DNA from: Robertmurraya sp047302285
GTDB lineage: Bacteria; Bacillota; Bacilli; Bacillales; Cytobacillaceae
NCBI RefSeq assembly: GCF_047302285.1
Contig: NZ_CP154845.1
Span: 3,162,001-3,226,000, forward strand
DNA length: 64,000 bases
Direction of reading: 5' to 3'
Shown here: positions 54,074 to 62,591 of the stretch, piece by piece
How positions within the stretch are numbered: the first letter of the stretch is position 1
Layout of the letters: each line of letters starts with the position of its first letter
Notes under the pieces: model-generated
Seen by the model: the letters and a program-made list of their open reading frames with translations, nothing else
Databases searched by the model: none
What the model was told of the DNA's origin: nothing
Position numbers and translations under genes: made by a program

Positions 54074-54194
54074 TTAAAAAACGAACAATTACCACACTTC
54101 TCTTTATAAAATTTCGGTCAAGACTTATATATCACGAATGCTCATCGTAAACATCCGTTTTTAGCTTGAAATGCGCTATTAAATTAATTGAATC
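54074..54194. repeat. Dispersed ~122-bp A+T-rich element, copy 2
   Basis: It starts TTAAAAAACGAACAATTAC, has ACATCCGTTTTTAGC about 80 bp further on and ends ATTAAATTAATTGAAT. Start, inner arm, tail and spacing correspond to 2443-2564. The internal region has diverged strongly. Confidence 0.45.
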
Positions 54195-54201
54195 TACAAG
54201 A

Positions 54202-54242
54202 AAAAAACTGAAACCCACAATAACCTAGGATTCCAGTTTTTG
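54202..54242 (-). terminator. Terminator after the TAXI gene
   Basis: On the minus strand AAAACTGGAA and TTTCAGTTTT pair with one small interruption and are followed by a T-run. Confidence 0.7.
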
Positions 54243-54271
54243 ACTATAGTCTTTTTCCGACACTTTGGAAT

Positions 54272-55261
54272 TTATTCAATCAACCCTTTTTCTTTATAAA
54301 ATTTTTCTGCACCAGGGTGAAGAGGTACACTCGTATTAGGAGCTATTTCTAATGTTGAATCTTTCATACTTGCATGGGAAGCAACAAAATCATCATATTT
54401 TGTTTCATAGAGTATTTTTGTAATTTCATAAACAAAATCCTCGTCTAAATCAGGGTCCACATTAATTTCATTTGGTGCACTTATGACATTTACATCTTCA
54501 TCAATTCCTTTATATGTGCCAGCTGGTATCGTAGTCTCTGTGAAATACGGATACTCTTCTCTTATTTGATCAATTTTCTCTGTTTCAAATCCGATTAATT
54601 TAATCTCATGTGAAGTAGCAAGCTCCTGAACATTTCCTGAAGGTAAGCCCACAGAAATAATGACCGCATCGACATTTCCATCAATCAAAGCGTCAGAACC
54701 CTCAGCAAAATCAAGATACTCTGCTTTCATATTTTCATCAAAAATCAAGCCATACGCTTCTAGAATTAACTTAGCCTTACCAGATGTTCCTGAACCAGGT
54801 GCGCCAACTGCAACCTTTTTCCCTTCTAAATCAGCAATTGACTCTATTCCACTATTTTTTAATGTAACTACATGAAATGGGTTGGAGTAAATTTGCGCTA
54901 ATCCTGCTAATTTTATAGGTTTATCGGTAAAAGCTTCTAAACCATGGTAAGCATTATAACTAGTATCTGCTCCAAAAAAGCCAATTTGTGCTTGTTCTGA
55001 ATCGATTAAGCGAGCATTTTCTTGAGATCCCCCACTTGCTTCCGCAGTAAAATTATATCCATCCATTTGACTTAAAATGGATGCCATCACACCACCTACC
55101 GGGTAATAGGCACCCGTTGTTGTTGCTGTCACAATTTTATATTGTTTAGTGTTTCCAGAATTCGAAGATGACTGGCCAGAACAAGCTGCTAAAATACTAC
55201 TAAATAAGAAAGCTACGATAAAAATGAAGGCTATTTTTCTATTTAAAATATTCTTCCCCAA
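54272..55261 (-). CDS. TAXI-family TRAP transporter solute-binding lipoprotein
   Basis: This 329-aa protein has a lipoprotein signal (SSILAAC) and the TAXI signature: TATTTGAYYPVGGVMASIL, AEASGGSQENARLIDSEQAQIGF, and VAVGAPGSGTSGKAKLIL. TAXI proteins work with fused TRAP permeases such as the one at 60656-62527; the two genes bracket the catabolic operon here, so they probably form one system. Translation starts at TTG behind AAGGGA. A cre box with one mismatch lies about 41 bp upstream, which shows that the gene has its own promoter. Confidence 0.9.
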   Translation of the reverse strand: MGKNILNRKIAFIFIVAFLFSSILAACSGQSSSNSGNTKQYKIVTATTTGAYYPVGGVMASILSQMDGYNFTAEASGGSQENARLIDSEQAQIGFFGADTSYNAYHGLEAFTDKPIKLAGLAQIYSNPFHVVTLKNSGIESIADLEGKKVAVGAPGSGTSGKAKLILEAYGLIFDENMKAEYLDFAEGSDALIDGNVDAVIISVGLPSGNVQELATSHEIKLIGFETEKIDQIREEYPYFTETTIPAGTYKGIDEDVNVISAPNEINVDPDLDEDFVYEITKILYETKYDDFVASHASMKDSTLEIAPNTSVPLHPGAEKFYKEKGLIE

Positions 55262-55301
55262 ATTATTCCCTTCTCTCTTCGTTTTTTATTTCCTTCTCCC
55301 T

Positions 55302-55315
55302 TGGCAACGCTTTCA
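55302..55315 (-). promoter_or_regulatory. Candidate cre site upstream of the TAXI gene
   Basis: On the minus strand TGAAAGCGTTGCCA matches the cre consensus except at position 11 (G instead of A/T). It lies 41 bp before the TAXI start codon. Confidence 0.55.
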
Positions 55316-55338
55316 TTCTAAATATAAAAATACTAAAC

Positions 55339-55578
55339 TTAAATATTTGGATATTCTAAATTAAGATTTTCAAATGAAATCCCCTTTTTCTTGAGCTGAC
55401 TTTCAATGATATTACTCATAATCGACTTCGAAACAATACAATCGAGGCAAGTCTCATCTTGTATGACTAATTCCATCGTAATATTTTCTGAATCAACATT
55501 ACGAACTTGAAGATCAGCTCCGTCTGCTTGAAGCGTTTTTCTAAACATATCTAATGCTTCTAAAATTTCTTCCTTCAT
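55339..55578 (-). CDS. NifU C-terminal-domain protein
   Basis: This 79-aa protein resembles the NifU/Nfu C-terminal domain: an N-terminal helix, LQADGADLQVRNVDSENITMEL (normally DGGD in the family) and a CLDC motif in place of the usual C-x2-C that carries a transient [4Fe-4S] cluster. It may deliver iron-sulfur clusters, or be a divergent member with another job. It sits alone between the TAXI gene and the catabolic operon, with 77 bp to the former. Confidence 0.7.
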   Translation of the reverse strand: MKEEILEALDMFRKTLQADGADLQVRNVDSENITMELVIQDETCLDCIVSKSIMSNIIESQLKKKGISFENLNLEYPNI

Positions 55579-55772
55579 TCATACCCCTCCTAAATATTTA
55601 TACAGTAATATCATAGCAAGTTTGATGCCAACTTTTATCTCTTTGGAAATTCATTAAAAATTCATAATTATCAATTATATAATGAAACAAGGAATAGTCG
55701 AAAATATCCTCCCTGTTTAGAAACTTAACAAAATACCGTTTCTACTGTTATTTTTATTAACAATCTTTTCTT

Positions 55773-56930
55773 CTATGAGATATTTTTCTCATTAACCTTT
55801 TCAGCCTCTTCACCACTCATTTTTGTAAAAAACATGCCTGTAAAGATGACTGAACCAATGAGATAGAAAATTGCTCCAACTCCAGCTAACATTCCAATTC
55901 CTCCAAAGGCAAACGGAGCTGTAAATTGAGATATTCGATTAATTGTTAGCCTCAGTCCTAATACCTCTCCATGTCGCTCCGTTTTACTAACATTAAGTGC
56001 AAAGACGAGACTTAATGGCTGTCCTAATCCAAGACCCATTCCTAACATGGCACTAACGAGTAATAAAATATAAATTTGTGAGAATAGTGGAATTAAAATG
56101 AAACAAATAGCACTGATAAGTAAGGTTGCTGTAAGTACCCTCCCTCTGCCGAAACGATGGACTAAAGGAAATTGAAAGATTCTTACAAACATTGCCGCTG
56201 CAGCGCTGACTGAAATAATAATCCCAATCGTACTCGGTCTGAAGCCAATATCAGTAGCATATACGGGGAAATAGGCAACAAAAAGATCTTTTGAACTTAA
56301 TACTAAACCTGAAGTAATCATTGCTTTTCTCAGATTACTATTTGCCAGAAGGGAAAAGGTGCTGTGTTTGTTTGGAGCAGCCGATTCTAACTTTTTCCAA
56401 GAGGTTTTTGGTAAAGCAGTTACAATAACAATAACAACAATAAGGAAGATAATACTGACCGAAAAGGTTTCTTTAATCCCAAAATGCTCATATATAAAAC
56501 TCATTTGTATGGGTCCTATGAATTCTCCAACAGCTCCCATTAAACTAAAAAGAGCAATGAGTTTATCACGACTTCCTGATAAATTCCCAATTGTTTTCTG
56601 CATCGAAATGAGACAGCAAATAACAGAACAACCGATAATCAGTTGGGTAAAAAGTAGTGCATAATAATTAGGAAACAAAATGGGGGCACTGACAGCTACC
56701 AACATACCTATTGCACCAAATAGAGTTAATTTTTTCGCACCGATACGATCAAGTATTTTTCCAATTTTAATAGCAAATAACATCGGTAGAAAAGCATATG
56801 CAGATACTAGAATTCCAATTTGAACAGATGATGCTCCTAAGGAATCGGCATACAAAGAGACAATTGGCTTCGTTCCTTGTAAAACGATTGATACGATCAG
56901 TTGGATTCCTAGAAACATCCATAATTGCAC
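55773..56930 (-). CDS. MFS transporter
   Basis: This 385-aa protein has about twelve membrane helices and the MFS loop signature between helices 2 and 3 (GKILDRIGAKKLTLFGAI) with a related motif in the second half (FPLVHRFGRGRVLTATLL). A GTG start follows AAGGGG. It is the last gene of the putative selenoprotein-TRAP operon, 40 bp after the MaoC-like gene. The substrate is unknown; export of a product or by-product is a reasonable guess. Confidence 0.82.
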   Translation of the reverse strand: MQLWMFLGIQLIVSIVLQGTKPIVSLYADSLGASSVQIGILVSAYAFLPMLFAIKIGKILDRIGAKKLTLFGAIGMLVAVSAPILFPNYYALLFTQLIIGCSVICCLISMQKTIGNLSGSRDKLIALFSLMGAVGEFIGPIQMSFIYEHFGIKETFSVSIIFLIVVIVIVTALPKTSWKKLESAAPNKHSTFSLLANSNLRKAMITSGLVLSSKDLFVAYFPVYATDIGFRPSTIGIIISVSAAAAMFVRIFQFPLVHRFGRGRVLTATLLISAICFILIPLFSQIYILLLVSAMLGMGLGLGQPLSLVFALNVSKTERHGEVLGLRLTINRISQFTAPFAFGGIGMLAGVGAIFYLIGSVIFTGMFFTKMSGEEAEKVNEKNIS

Positions 56931-56970
56931 TGTTAAGGACCCCTTTTTTAGTTTAATATCACATTCAACT

Positions 56971-57414
56971 TCATTTTCTTCTTATTAAATTGATAAATTT
57001 ACCTTCCTGAACAATTACTCCATGTTCATTCTTGACTTGAATCGAACGTACGAGGATCCCTCTATCCTTTTTTGAAGTCTCGATTTTATTTTCTACCCGA
57101 GCTTCAAACTGAATGCTGTCTCCAATAAAAACAGGTTTTTTAAATTTCCATTGAATTTCTACGACCCCCAACGATGTTCCCTTGAAAACTCCTAGTCCAT
57201 AATGAAGCCCAGTCACTTTGGAAAGAACCAACATTCCATGAACAATTCGCTTTCCATATGGTGTTGCTTTCGCAAATTCATCATCAAGATGTAAAGGATT
57301 CATATCTTCTGAGATCTCCGCAAAGCGCTCCACATCTTCTTCCAAAACCATTCTCTTCTCACTTGTATACGTTTCTCCTACAAGGAAATCATCCCAATAC
57401 TTAGCCATCTTCAT
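56971..57414 (-). CDS. MaoC-like hot-dog dehydratase
   Basis: This 147-aa protein has the (R)-specific hydratase pattern: YWDDFLVGETYTSEKR, the catalytic Asp and His in SEDMNPLHLDDEFA, and the YGKRIVHGMLVLSKV segment. Such enzymes hydrate 2-enoyl-CoA or dehydrate 3-hydroxyacyl-CoA. It overlaps the thioesterase gene by four bases, so the two hot-dog proteins are co-translated and may act on the same CoA ester. Confidence 0.82.
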   Translation of the reverse strand: MKMAKYWDDFLVGETYTSEKRMVLEEDVERFAEISEDMNPLHLDDEFAKATPYGKRIVHGMLVLSKVTGLHYGLGVFKGTSLGVVEIQWKFKKPVFIGDSIQFEARVENKIETSKKDRGILVRSIQVKNEHGVIVQEGKFINLIRRK

Positions 57415-57803
57415 CCCTTTTCCTTGATGATGAAAGTAGCCACGCCCATAGCAATCAATTTTCCTTCATCATTGAAAACTTTTGTTTCACCTACTGCTAT
57501 CGTTTTTCCTCGTTGAACGACCTCTGCTTTACCAATTAATTTCCCCGTTATTGCTGGTCTTATATAATTTGTTTTCAACTCGACAGTCGCAGAAATTTCT
57601 CCGTCTTTAAGTAGGGAGCGTACAGCACAACCAATTGATGCATCGACAAGTGTAGCAATGACTCCACCATGCACATGCCCCCTACGCTGCAATAGCTGAG
57701 GAGATATATTAATTTCCACTTCACCATACCCATTATTTGAAACAACTTCCTGCATCTTTATGTAATCCCAAAAAGGACTTTGCTGTTTGATCGATTTAGC
57801 CAT
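57411..57803 (-). CDS. PaaI-family hot-dog thioesterase
   Basis: This 130-aa protein has the PaaI signature RRGHVHGGVIATLVDASIGCAV with the HGG and catalytic acidic region, and the end RGKTIAVGETKVFNDEGKLIAMG. It hydrolyses an acyl-CoA or aryl-CoA thioester. A good ribosome binding site (GGGGGGCAATAC region) precedes the start. Its place between Ldh2-type dehydrogenase and MaoC-like genes suggests that CoA thioesters take part in this pathway. Confidence 0.85.
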   Translation of the reverse strand: MAKSIKQQSPFWDYIKMQEVVSNNGYGEVEINISPQLLQRRGHVHGGVIATLVDASIGCAVRSLLKDGEISATVELKTNYIRPAITGKLIGKAEVVQRGKTIAVGETKVFNDEGKLIAMGVATFIIKEKG

Positions 57804-57818
57804 GTATTGCCCCCCTTA

Positions 57819-58871
57819 TTACCTGACCGGGTCAAGAGTAACTCCCAGTTCTGAACCAATTTCACTTAGTTCTTGGTACATTGATTTTGACAGTGGAATT
57901 CCTTCTTCTCTTCTAATGGCTTCTTTCTCCAATTCAATTTCACCAGGTAAATAAATTCTTTCAATTCCTTTCATCTTTTGAACCTGACGTATTTGAGTTA
58001 TATAGTTATCTACTTTTTTCTGATATTCTTCAAGTGATTGGAATAGATCAGGCCTCATGACGATAAAACAATGTCCCACCCCTTGTTTCTTTGACTCAAA
58101 CATTGAAGATATATAAGGTCCATAATTCGCTCCCGTAAAAATACCAGACAAAAAGTCATTTAACAACACGATTCCATATCCCTTCGGTCCTGCCATCGGA
58201 AGGACTAACCCTTGTAATGCTTCGCTCGGATCTGTTGTTCTTCGACCATCATGCGTAATCGCCCAATCCTCTGGAATGTTCTCTTGCTTTTTCTCGGCAA
58301 TCCTTATTTTCCCTTTAGCTACTACGCTCGTTGCCATATCTAAAATGATGTCATCTTCCTCTCCAGCAGGGAGACCATAACAGAAAGGGTTTGTTCCAAA
58401 GAACTTTTCTTGCCCACCCCAAGGTGCCATGGATGGAGAGGCATTTGAAGTTAATAAGGCAATCATATTCTCCTTAACTGCATATTTTGCATAAGCTGCT
58501 AACATCCCACAATGATTTGAATGCTTAACTCCCACTATCGCAATTCCAGTATTTTTTGCCTTTTCAACCGCAAGTTCTATAGACGCCTGAGCTACTAAAA
58601 TACCCGGCAGATTATTTCCATTGACAAGTGCTGCCGCTGCTCCCTTTTCATTTACTTCGATCTTTCCATGAATACTAACAAGTCCCTCTCGCATCCTCTT
58701 TGCATATATGGGAATTCTACTTAATCCGTGTGAATCTACACCTCTTAAACTTGCCCCCACTAGATGATCAGCAATTGTTTTTGCATCTTCAGAGCGCAAT
58801 CCAACTTGCAAAAATATTTGATGCGTAAATTTATTTAATATTTCATAGGAAAACACTTTATCTTCATTCAT
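57819..58871 (-). CDS. Ldh2/malate-lactate dehydrogenase family oxidoreductase
   Basis: This 350-aa protein belongs to the MDH2/Ldh2 family, whose fold is unlike classical Rossmann dehydrogenases. Motifs: HLVGASLRGVDSHGLSRIPIY, GVKHSNHCGMLAAYA (catalytic His), GTNPFCYGLPAG and LPMAGPKGYGIVLLNDFL. Members reduce or oxidise 2-oxo/2-hydroxy acids such as malate, ureidoglycolate, sulfolactate or delta-1-pyrroline-2-carboxylate. The exact substrate is not known. It overlaps the preceding gene by four bases. Confidence 0.88.
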   Translation of the reverse strand: MNEDKVFSYEILNKFTHQIFLQVGLRSEDAKTIADHLVGASLRGVDSHGLSRIPIYAKRMREGLVSIHGKIEVNEKGAAAALVNGNNLPGILVAQASIELAVEKAKNTGIAIVGVKHSNHCGMLAAYAKYAVKENMIALLTSNASPSMAPWGGQEKFFGTNPFCYGLPAGEEDDIILDMATSVVAKGKIRIAEKKQENIPEDWAITHDGRRTTDPSEALQGLVLPMAGPKGYGIVLLNDFLSGIFTGANYGPYISSMFESKKQGVGHCFIVMRPDLFQSLEEYQKKVDNYITQIRQVQKMKGIERIYLPGEIELEKEAIRREEGIPLSKSMYQELSEIGSELGVTLDPVR

Positions 58872-59770
58872 GGACTATCCTCCACATGAAAGACCTGTTT
58901 ATAAAATAAAAACAATTCATCTTTTGTATTGTTTAATACCGTGTTTTCGATCTTTTTCTTATTTTCAGAGATTAGCTGTAACAATTCTTTTGTTGTTTTT
59001 GTCATGACTGGCTCCATTCCTAATTGAGACACATATGAAATTGCCTCTTCCATTTCAATCATTCTTCTCTCCGCATGTTGTTGAGTTCCTGTTAAGAAAC
59101 GCTCTAACAGTCGATCGAATGACATTGTATTCATCGTTTCTTTTAGCGATTCCATAACATTTTCATAACCATCTCCAGAAAGTTTTGCTGCAACATAAGT
59201 TTCAATTAATAACGCTGCAAATCCCTTCATAAAAAGGCTACGAATCATTTTAATGCTTGATGCAGTGCCAGGACTCCCCTTTAAAACTTCAATATTCATT
59301 CCTAATGGATGTAACACATCTACTAATCTTCCTGCATTCTTTCCAGAAACGAGGATAGGAACTTGGTGTTTAGTTAGTGGAAGCGGTGCCATTAAGACAC
59401 CATCAATAAATGATTTCCCCTTTTTATCAAAGATTTCTCCCATTTCTTGCATGACGATAGGACTAGCACTATTTAAATCGACATAGAGGTGATTCTCTGT
59501 TAAATATGGCAACATCCTTGTCGCTGATTCTATCGCTACATCTGCTCTAGTCACATTAAAAATGACATCACATTCATTCGCAAACTGCTCTTGTGATTCC
59601 ATGAACACAACGCCTAGTTTATCTGCTACTTGCAACATGGTTGGCGAAACATTACGTCCTTTATAATGGTAGGCAAATAATTTCTTATGCCCTTGCCCAC
59701 TCAATCCCTCTGAAATCGATCGCGCCACTTCCCCAAAACCTATGAAACCTATTTTCAAGTCATTTTTCAT
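58868..59770 (-). CDS. NAD(P)-dependent oxidoreductase of the 3-hydroxyisobutyrate dehydrogenase type (DUF1932)
   Basis: This 300-aa protein has a Rossmann N-terminus (KIGFIGFGEVARSISEGL), the sugar-acid dehydrogenase-like middle segment (VDLNSASPIVMQEMG), a GTASSIKMIRSLFMKGF segment with the catalytic lysine and a DUF1932 C-terminal helix bundle. It should act on a beta-hydroxy acid or related compound. It overlaps the DUF6282 gene by 11 bp. Confidence 0.82.
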   Translation of the reverse strand: MKNDLKIGFIGFGEVARSISEGLSGQGHKKLFAYHYKGRNVSPTMLQVADKLGVVFMESQEQFANECDVIFNVTRADVAIESATRMLPYLTENHLYVDLNSASPIVMQEMGEIFDKKGKSFIDGVLMAPLPLTKHQVPILVSGKNAGRLVDVLHPLGMNIEVLKGSPGTASSIKMIRSLFMKGFAALLIETYVAAKLSGDGYENVMESLKETMNTMSFDRLLERFLTGTQQHAERRMIEMEEAISYVSQLGMEPVMTKTTKELLQLISENKKKIENTVLNNTKDELFLFYKQVFHVEDSP

Positions 59771-60659
59771 CGTTTTTGTTCATTCCTTTATCAAGATCCA
59801 GAAGTTCAGTAGGATTTTTCTTAATCATTTGTTCAATTTCTTCTAATTTAAATCCTTCTTTTAGGAGCGCTTGAACCATATGTCGAAATCCTTCAAGAGG
59901 TGTTGGATTATGAATTTGACCAAAGTCTGTAGACATAATACACTTATTCACTCCAACCTCCCGAATAGCTGTAACATACTCCGTTATTGGGAGCTGGGAG
60001 TGCTTAGGCATCGTCGCTACCCAACAATGATCCATATAGGCTCCGATTTTAGAAAGCTCGATTTGGTCTGAAAGAGTAAGTCTCGTTCCTACTGATGGGG
60101 TCAATGGATGATTAACGACCAGGTTTTTTATGCCAATTTCAATCGCTTTATCAAATAATGTAAAAATTTCATCTCGAGAAATATGCCCTGTTGCCAAAAT
60201 CATATTATTCTCTTTAATAATCTCTAAAATTTCGATTATCTCTGGTACTAGCTTGCCGTTATTGTCAATGACCATTAGACCGTTTCTAATCTTTTGTTTC
60301 TCTGTGTCCATATGATGCGGATCATTTTTAGAAGAGTATGTTGGCATCCAAACGATTTCCGACCCCATTGCCGCTTCAATCGCAACGGCTTCGGGATTTA
60401 TTCCTCCAACACTTGAATCTAGCGTAATACCTCCAATCGCCATCGCACCATCACAGTATTTATTTGCCAGCTGAGCGATTGCCCCTGTCCCAAAGCTTTT
60501 ATTTTTAAGTACCACCGCTTTCATTCCAACTGCTTTTGCTTCCATTAGAAGTTCAAAGGCGTCATTCTTTCTTTTCGTTAATCCATCTGGAGCAAAATGA
60601 ACATGAAATTCCACTGCTTGAAATAATAAACGTTTAATCGTTTCGTTATATTCACTCAT
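59760..60659 (-). CDS. DUF6282 amidohydrolase-like metal-dependent protein
   Basis: This 299-aa protein looks like a TIM-barrel metallohydrolase. Likely metal ligands are in EFHVHFAPD near residue 17, the lysine region KAVVLKNKSFG, ILATGHISRDE, VVNHPLTPS and CIMSTDFGQ. The family (DUF6282) is uncharacterised as far as I know. It overlaps the TRAP permease gene by four bases, so it is tightly coupled to uptake; hydrolysis or decarboxylation of the imported compound is plausible. Confidence 0.75.
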   Translation of the reverse strand: MSEYNETIKRLLFQAVEFHVHFAPDGLTKRKNDAFELLMEAKAVGMKAVVLKNKSFGTGAIAQLANKYCDGAMAIGGITLDSSVGGINPEAVAIEAAMGSEIVWMPTYSSKNDPHHMDTEKQKIRNGLMVIDNNGKLVPEIIEILEIIKENNMILATGHISRDEIFTLFDKAIEIGIKNLVVNHPLTPSVGTRLTLSDQIELSKIGAYMDHCWVATMPKHSQLPITEYVTAIREVGVNKCIMSTDFGQIHNPTPLEGFRHMVQALLKEGFKLEEIEQMIKKNPTELLDLDKGMNKNDEK

Positions 60660-62527
60660 TCCATAACCTCTTTTACTTGGTTATTGTTATTGACATTTGC
60701 TACCTCAGTCTTTCTAATCTGGATTAAGATGAAAGCAGCCACAAGCATAACGCCCCCTATTAAATCAGACCATAAGCCTGGAATCACCAAAATAATTCCA
60801 CCTAAAAGCAACATTATTCTTTCAATAATTACCAGCTTCTTTCTAAACCATCCCGTTGATGCCGCACCCATGGCAATAACTCCAATAGAGGCAGTTATCA
60901 CACTGTATATAATGGATGGCAATGTCCCTTGCCCCATTAATTCCGGTCCATAAATAAACAAGAATGGAATGATAAACGCTGGAAGTGCAAACAAAAATGC
61001 TATCCATCCTGTCTTAAATGGTTTGGAATCTGCTATCCCTGAGGCTGTAAAGGCTGCTAATGCTACAGGTGGTGTAATTGGAGCGAAACAAGAATAATAG
61101 AATACAAACAAATGGGCAGCAAGTAACGGAACTCCTAATTGGACTAACGCTGGTGTAGCTAAAACCGAGAATACGATATATGCAGGGGTTGGCGGGAGAC
61201 CCATTCCTATGATGATAGCCCCAATCATTGTCAGTAATAGAGTGAAAAATAAGGAATTTTCACCAACCGCAAGGAGGACTCCAGATAACTTTAACCCTAA
61301 ACCTGAAAGTGTAATAATCCCTACAACGATACCTGCTGTACCACATGCAATTGAGACGACCATCATGCTTTTGGCTGCTGTTACAAGGGTCTCAATCAAT
61401 GTTTTCAAGCCCATTTTCTTATCTTTCGTAAAGAAACTAACGATAATCACGGCCAAAATTGAATATAGTGCCGATCTCGTCACAGACATTTTGGCGAACA
61501 CCAAAAAGAAAATAAGGACAAATAATGGGAGTAGAAGTAAAAATCCTTTTTTTAGCGTTTCTTTCAAGTCTGGCGTTTCTTCTTTTGACAAACCTTCTAG
61601 CTTATTTTTGGCAGCTTCAAAATCAACAACCATATAAATAGATAAGTAGTACAACAAAGCAGGAATAATTGCTGCTGTTACAATGGCGGAGTATGGTAAT
61701 CCAGCCATTTCTGCCATGATGAAGGCCCCTGCTCCCATAACTGGTGGGAGAATCGATCCCCCTGTTGACGCAACCGCTTCGACAGCCCCTGCCACTTCTT
61801 TTTTATAACCAATTTTTTTCATTAATGGGATCGTAAATACTCCAGTAGTTGTCACATTGGCAACTGGACTTCCATTGACAGATCCCATTAAAGCACTTGC
61901 AAATATCGCAACTTTGGCTGGACCTCCTCTTCTTCGGCCACCAATCGCCATAGCTAAATCGATAAATACTTGACCTGCCCCTCCCTTTTCAAGGAAGGTT
62001 CCAAAAATGATAAACATCGCTACAAACGTAGCCGCTGCCGCAAGGGCTGAACCAAAAACTCCCTCAGTCGTTAAGAACATCGTTGACATAAGACGAGCTA
62101 ATGTGTAGCCTTCATGACCAAAAAACCCAGGAACTAAATATCCAAAAAAACCATAAGCCAAAAAGATTCCAGCAATAATTGTTAAAGCCCAACCTGTCAC
62201 ACGTCTACATGCTTCTAACAGGAGAACGACCAAAATAAGGCCAAAAATGGTATCAGCATGATTCACATACCCAATTCTACTTTCGATCGTTGGATACGAA
62301 ATATATAAATAAGTAATGGAAGAAATCACTCCTACAATCGCAATAGCATCGATGATTCGGAGTATTTTTTTATTTTTGCTAGTTGGATATAGTAAAAATA
62401 CAAGAAGCAACATCAATCCTATGAAAATTCCACGTTGAAGTACAGGTGTAAATTGTCCAAAGGTTGCTGTATAAATTGTGAATAACGAAGTCGCCAATGC
62501 AACAATGAAAACGATCTTTTTCACCAT
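60656..62527 (-). CDS. TRAP transporter fused permease (4TM/12TM)
   Basis: This 623-aa protein fuses the small and large TRAP permease parts. It has about 17 helices, with DctM-type segments GSVNGSPVANVTTTGVFTI, STGGSILPPVMGAGAFIM and MIGAIIIGMGLPPTPAYI. Fused permeases of this type pair with TAXI binding proteins, and one is encoded at 54272-55261. GAGGGAAC precedes the ATG. The gene lies 64 bp downstream of the putative selenoprotein gene, and a weak cre-like site (two mismatches) spans that junction. Confidence 0.9.
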   Translation of the reverse strand: MVKKIVFIVALATSLFTIYTATFGQFTPVLQRGIFIGLMLLLVFLLYPTSKNKKILRIIDAIAIVGVISSITYLYISYPTIESRIGYVNHADTIFGLILVVLLLEACRRVTGWALTIIAGIFLAYGFFGYLVPGFFGHEGYTLARLMSTMFLTTEGVFGSALAAAATFVAMFIIFGTFLEKGGAGQVFIDLAMAIGGRRRGGPAKVAIFASALMGSVNGSPVANVTTTGVFTIPLMKKIGYKKEVAGAVEAVASTGGSILPPVMGAGAFIMAEMAGLPYSAIVTAAIIPALLYYLSIYMVVDFEAAKNKLEGLSKEETPDLKETLKKGFLLLLPLFVLIFFLVFAKMSVTRSALYSILAVIIVSFFTKDKKMGLKTLIETLVTAAKSMMVVSIACGTAGIVVGIITLSGLGLKLSGVLLAVGENSLFFTLLLTMIGAIIIGMGLPPTPAYIVFSVLATPALVQLGVPLLAAHLFVFYYSCFAPITPPVALAAFTASGIADSKPFKTGWIAFLFALPAFIIPFLFIYGPELMGQGTLPSIIYSVITASIGVIAMGAASTGWFRKKLVIIERIMLLLGGIILVIPGLWSDLIGGVMLVAAFILIQIRKTEVANVNNNNQVKEVME

Positions 62528-62591
62528 TTAGTTCCCTCACTTTCTACAGTTAATCAATTCCTAACATTTCACGCACAATGTATAGAAACGC

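Larger units (their letters stand above)
53896..54271. other. Intergenic region with repeat copy 2 and a terminator
   Basis: This 376-bp gap between the TAXI gene end and the peptide-binding-protein start holds the second copy of the dispersed 122-bp element (54074-54194) and the TAXI terminator. The remainder (53896-54070) is A+T-rich upstream DNA of the peptide importer with no gene. Confidence 0.6.
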
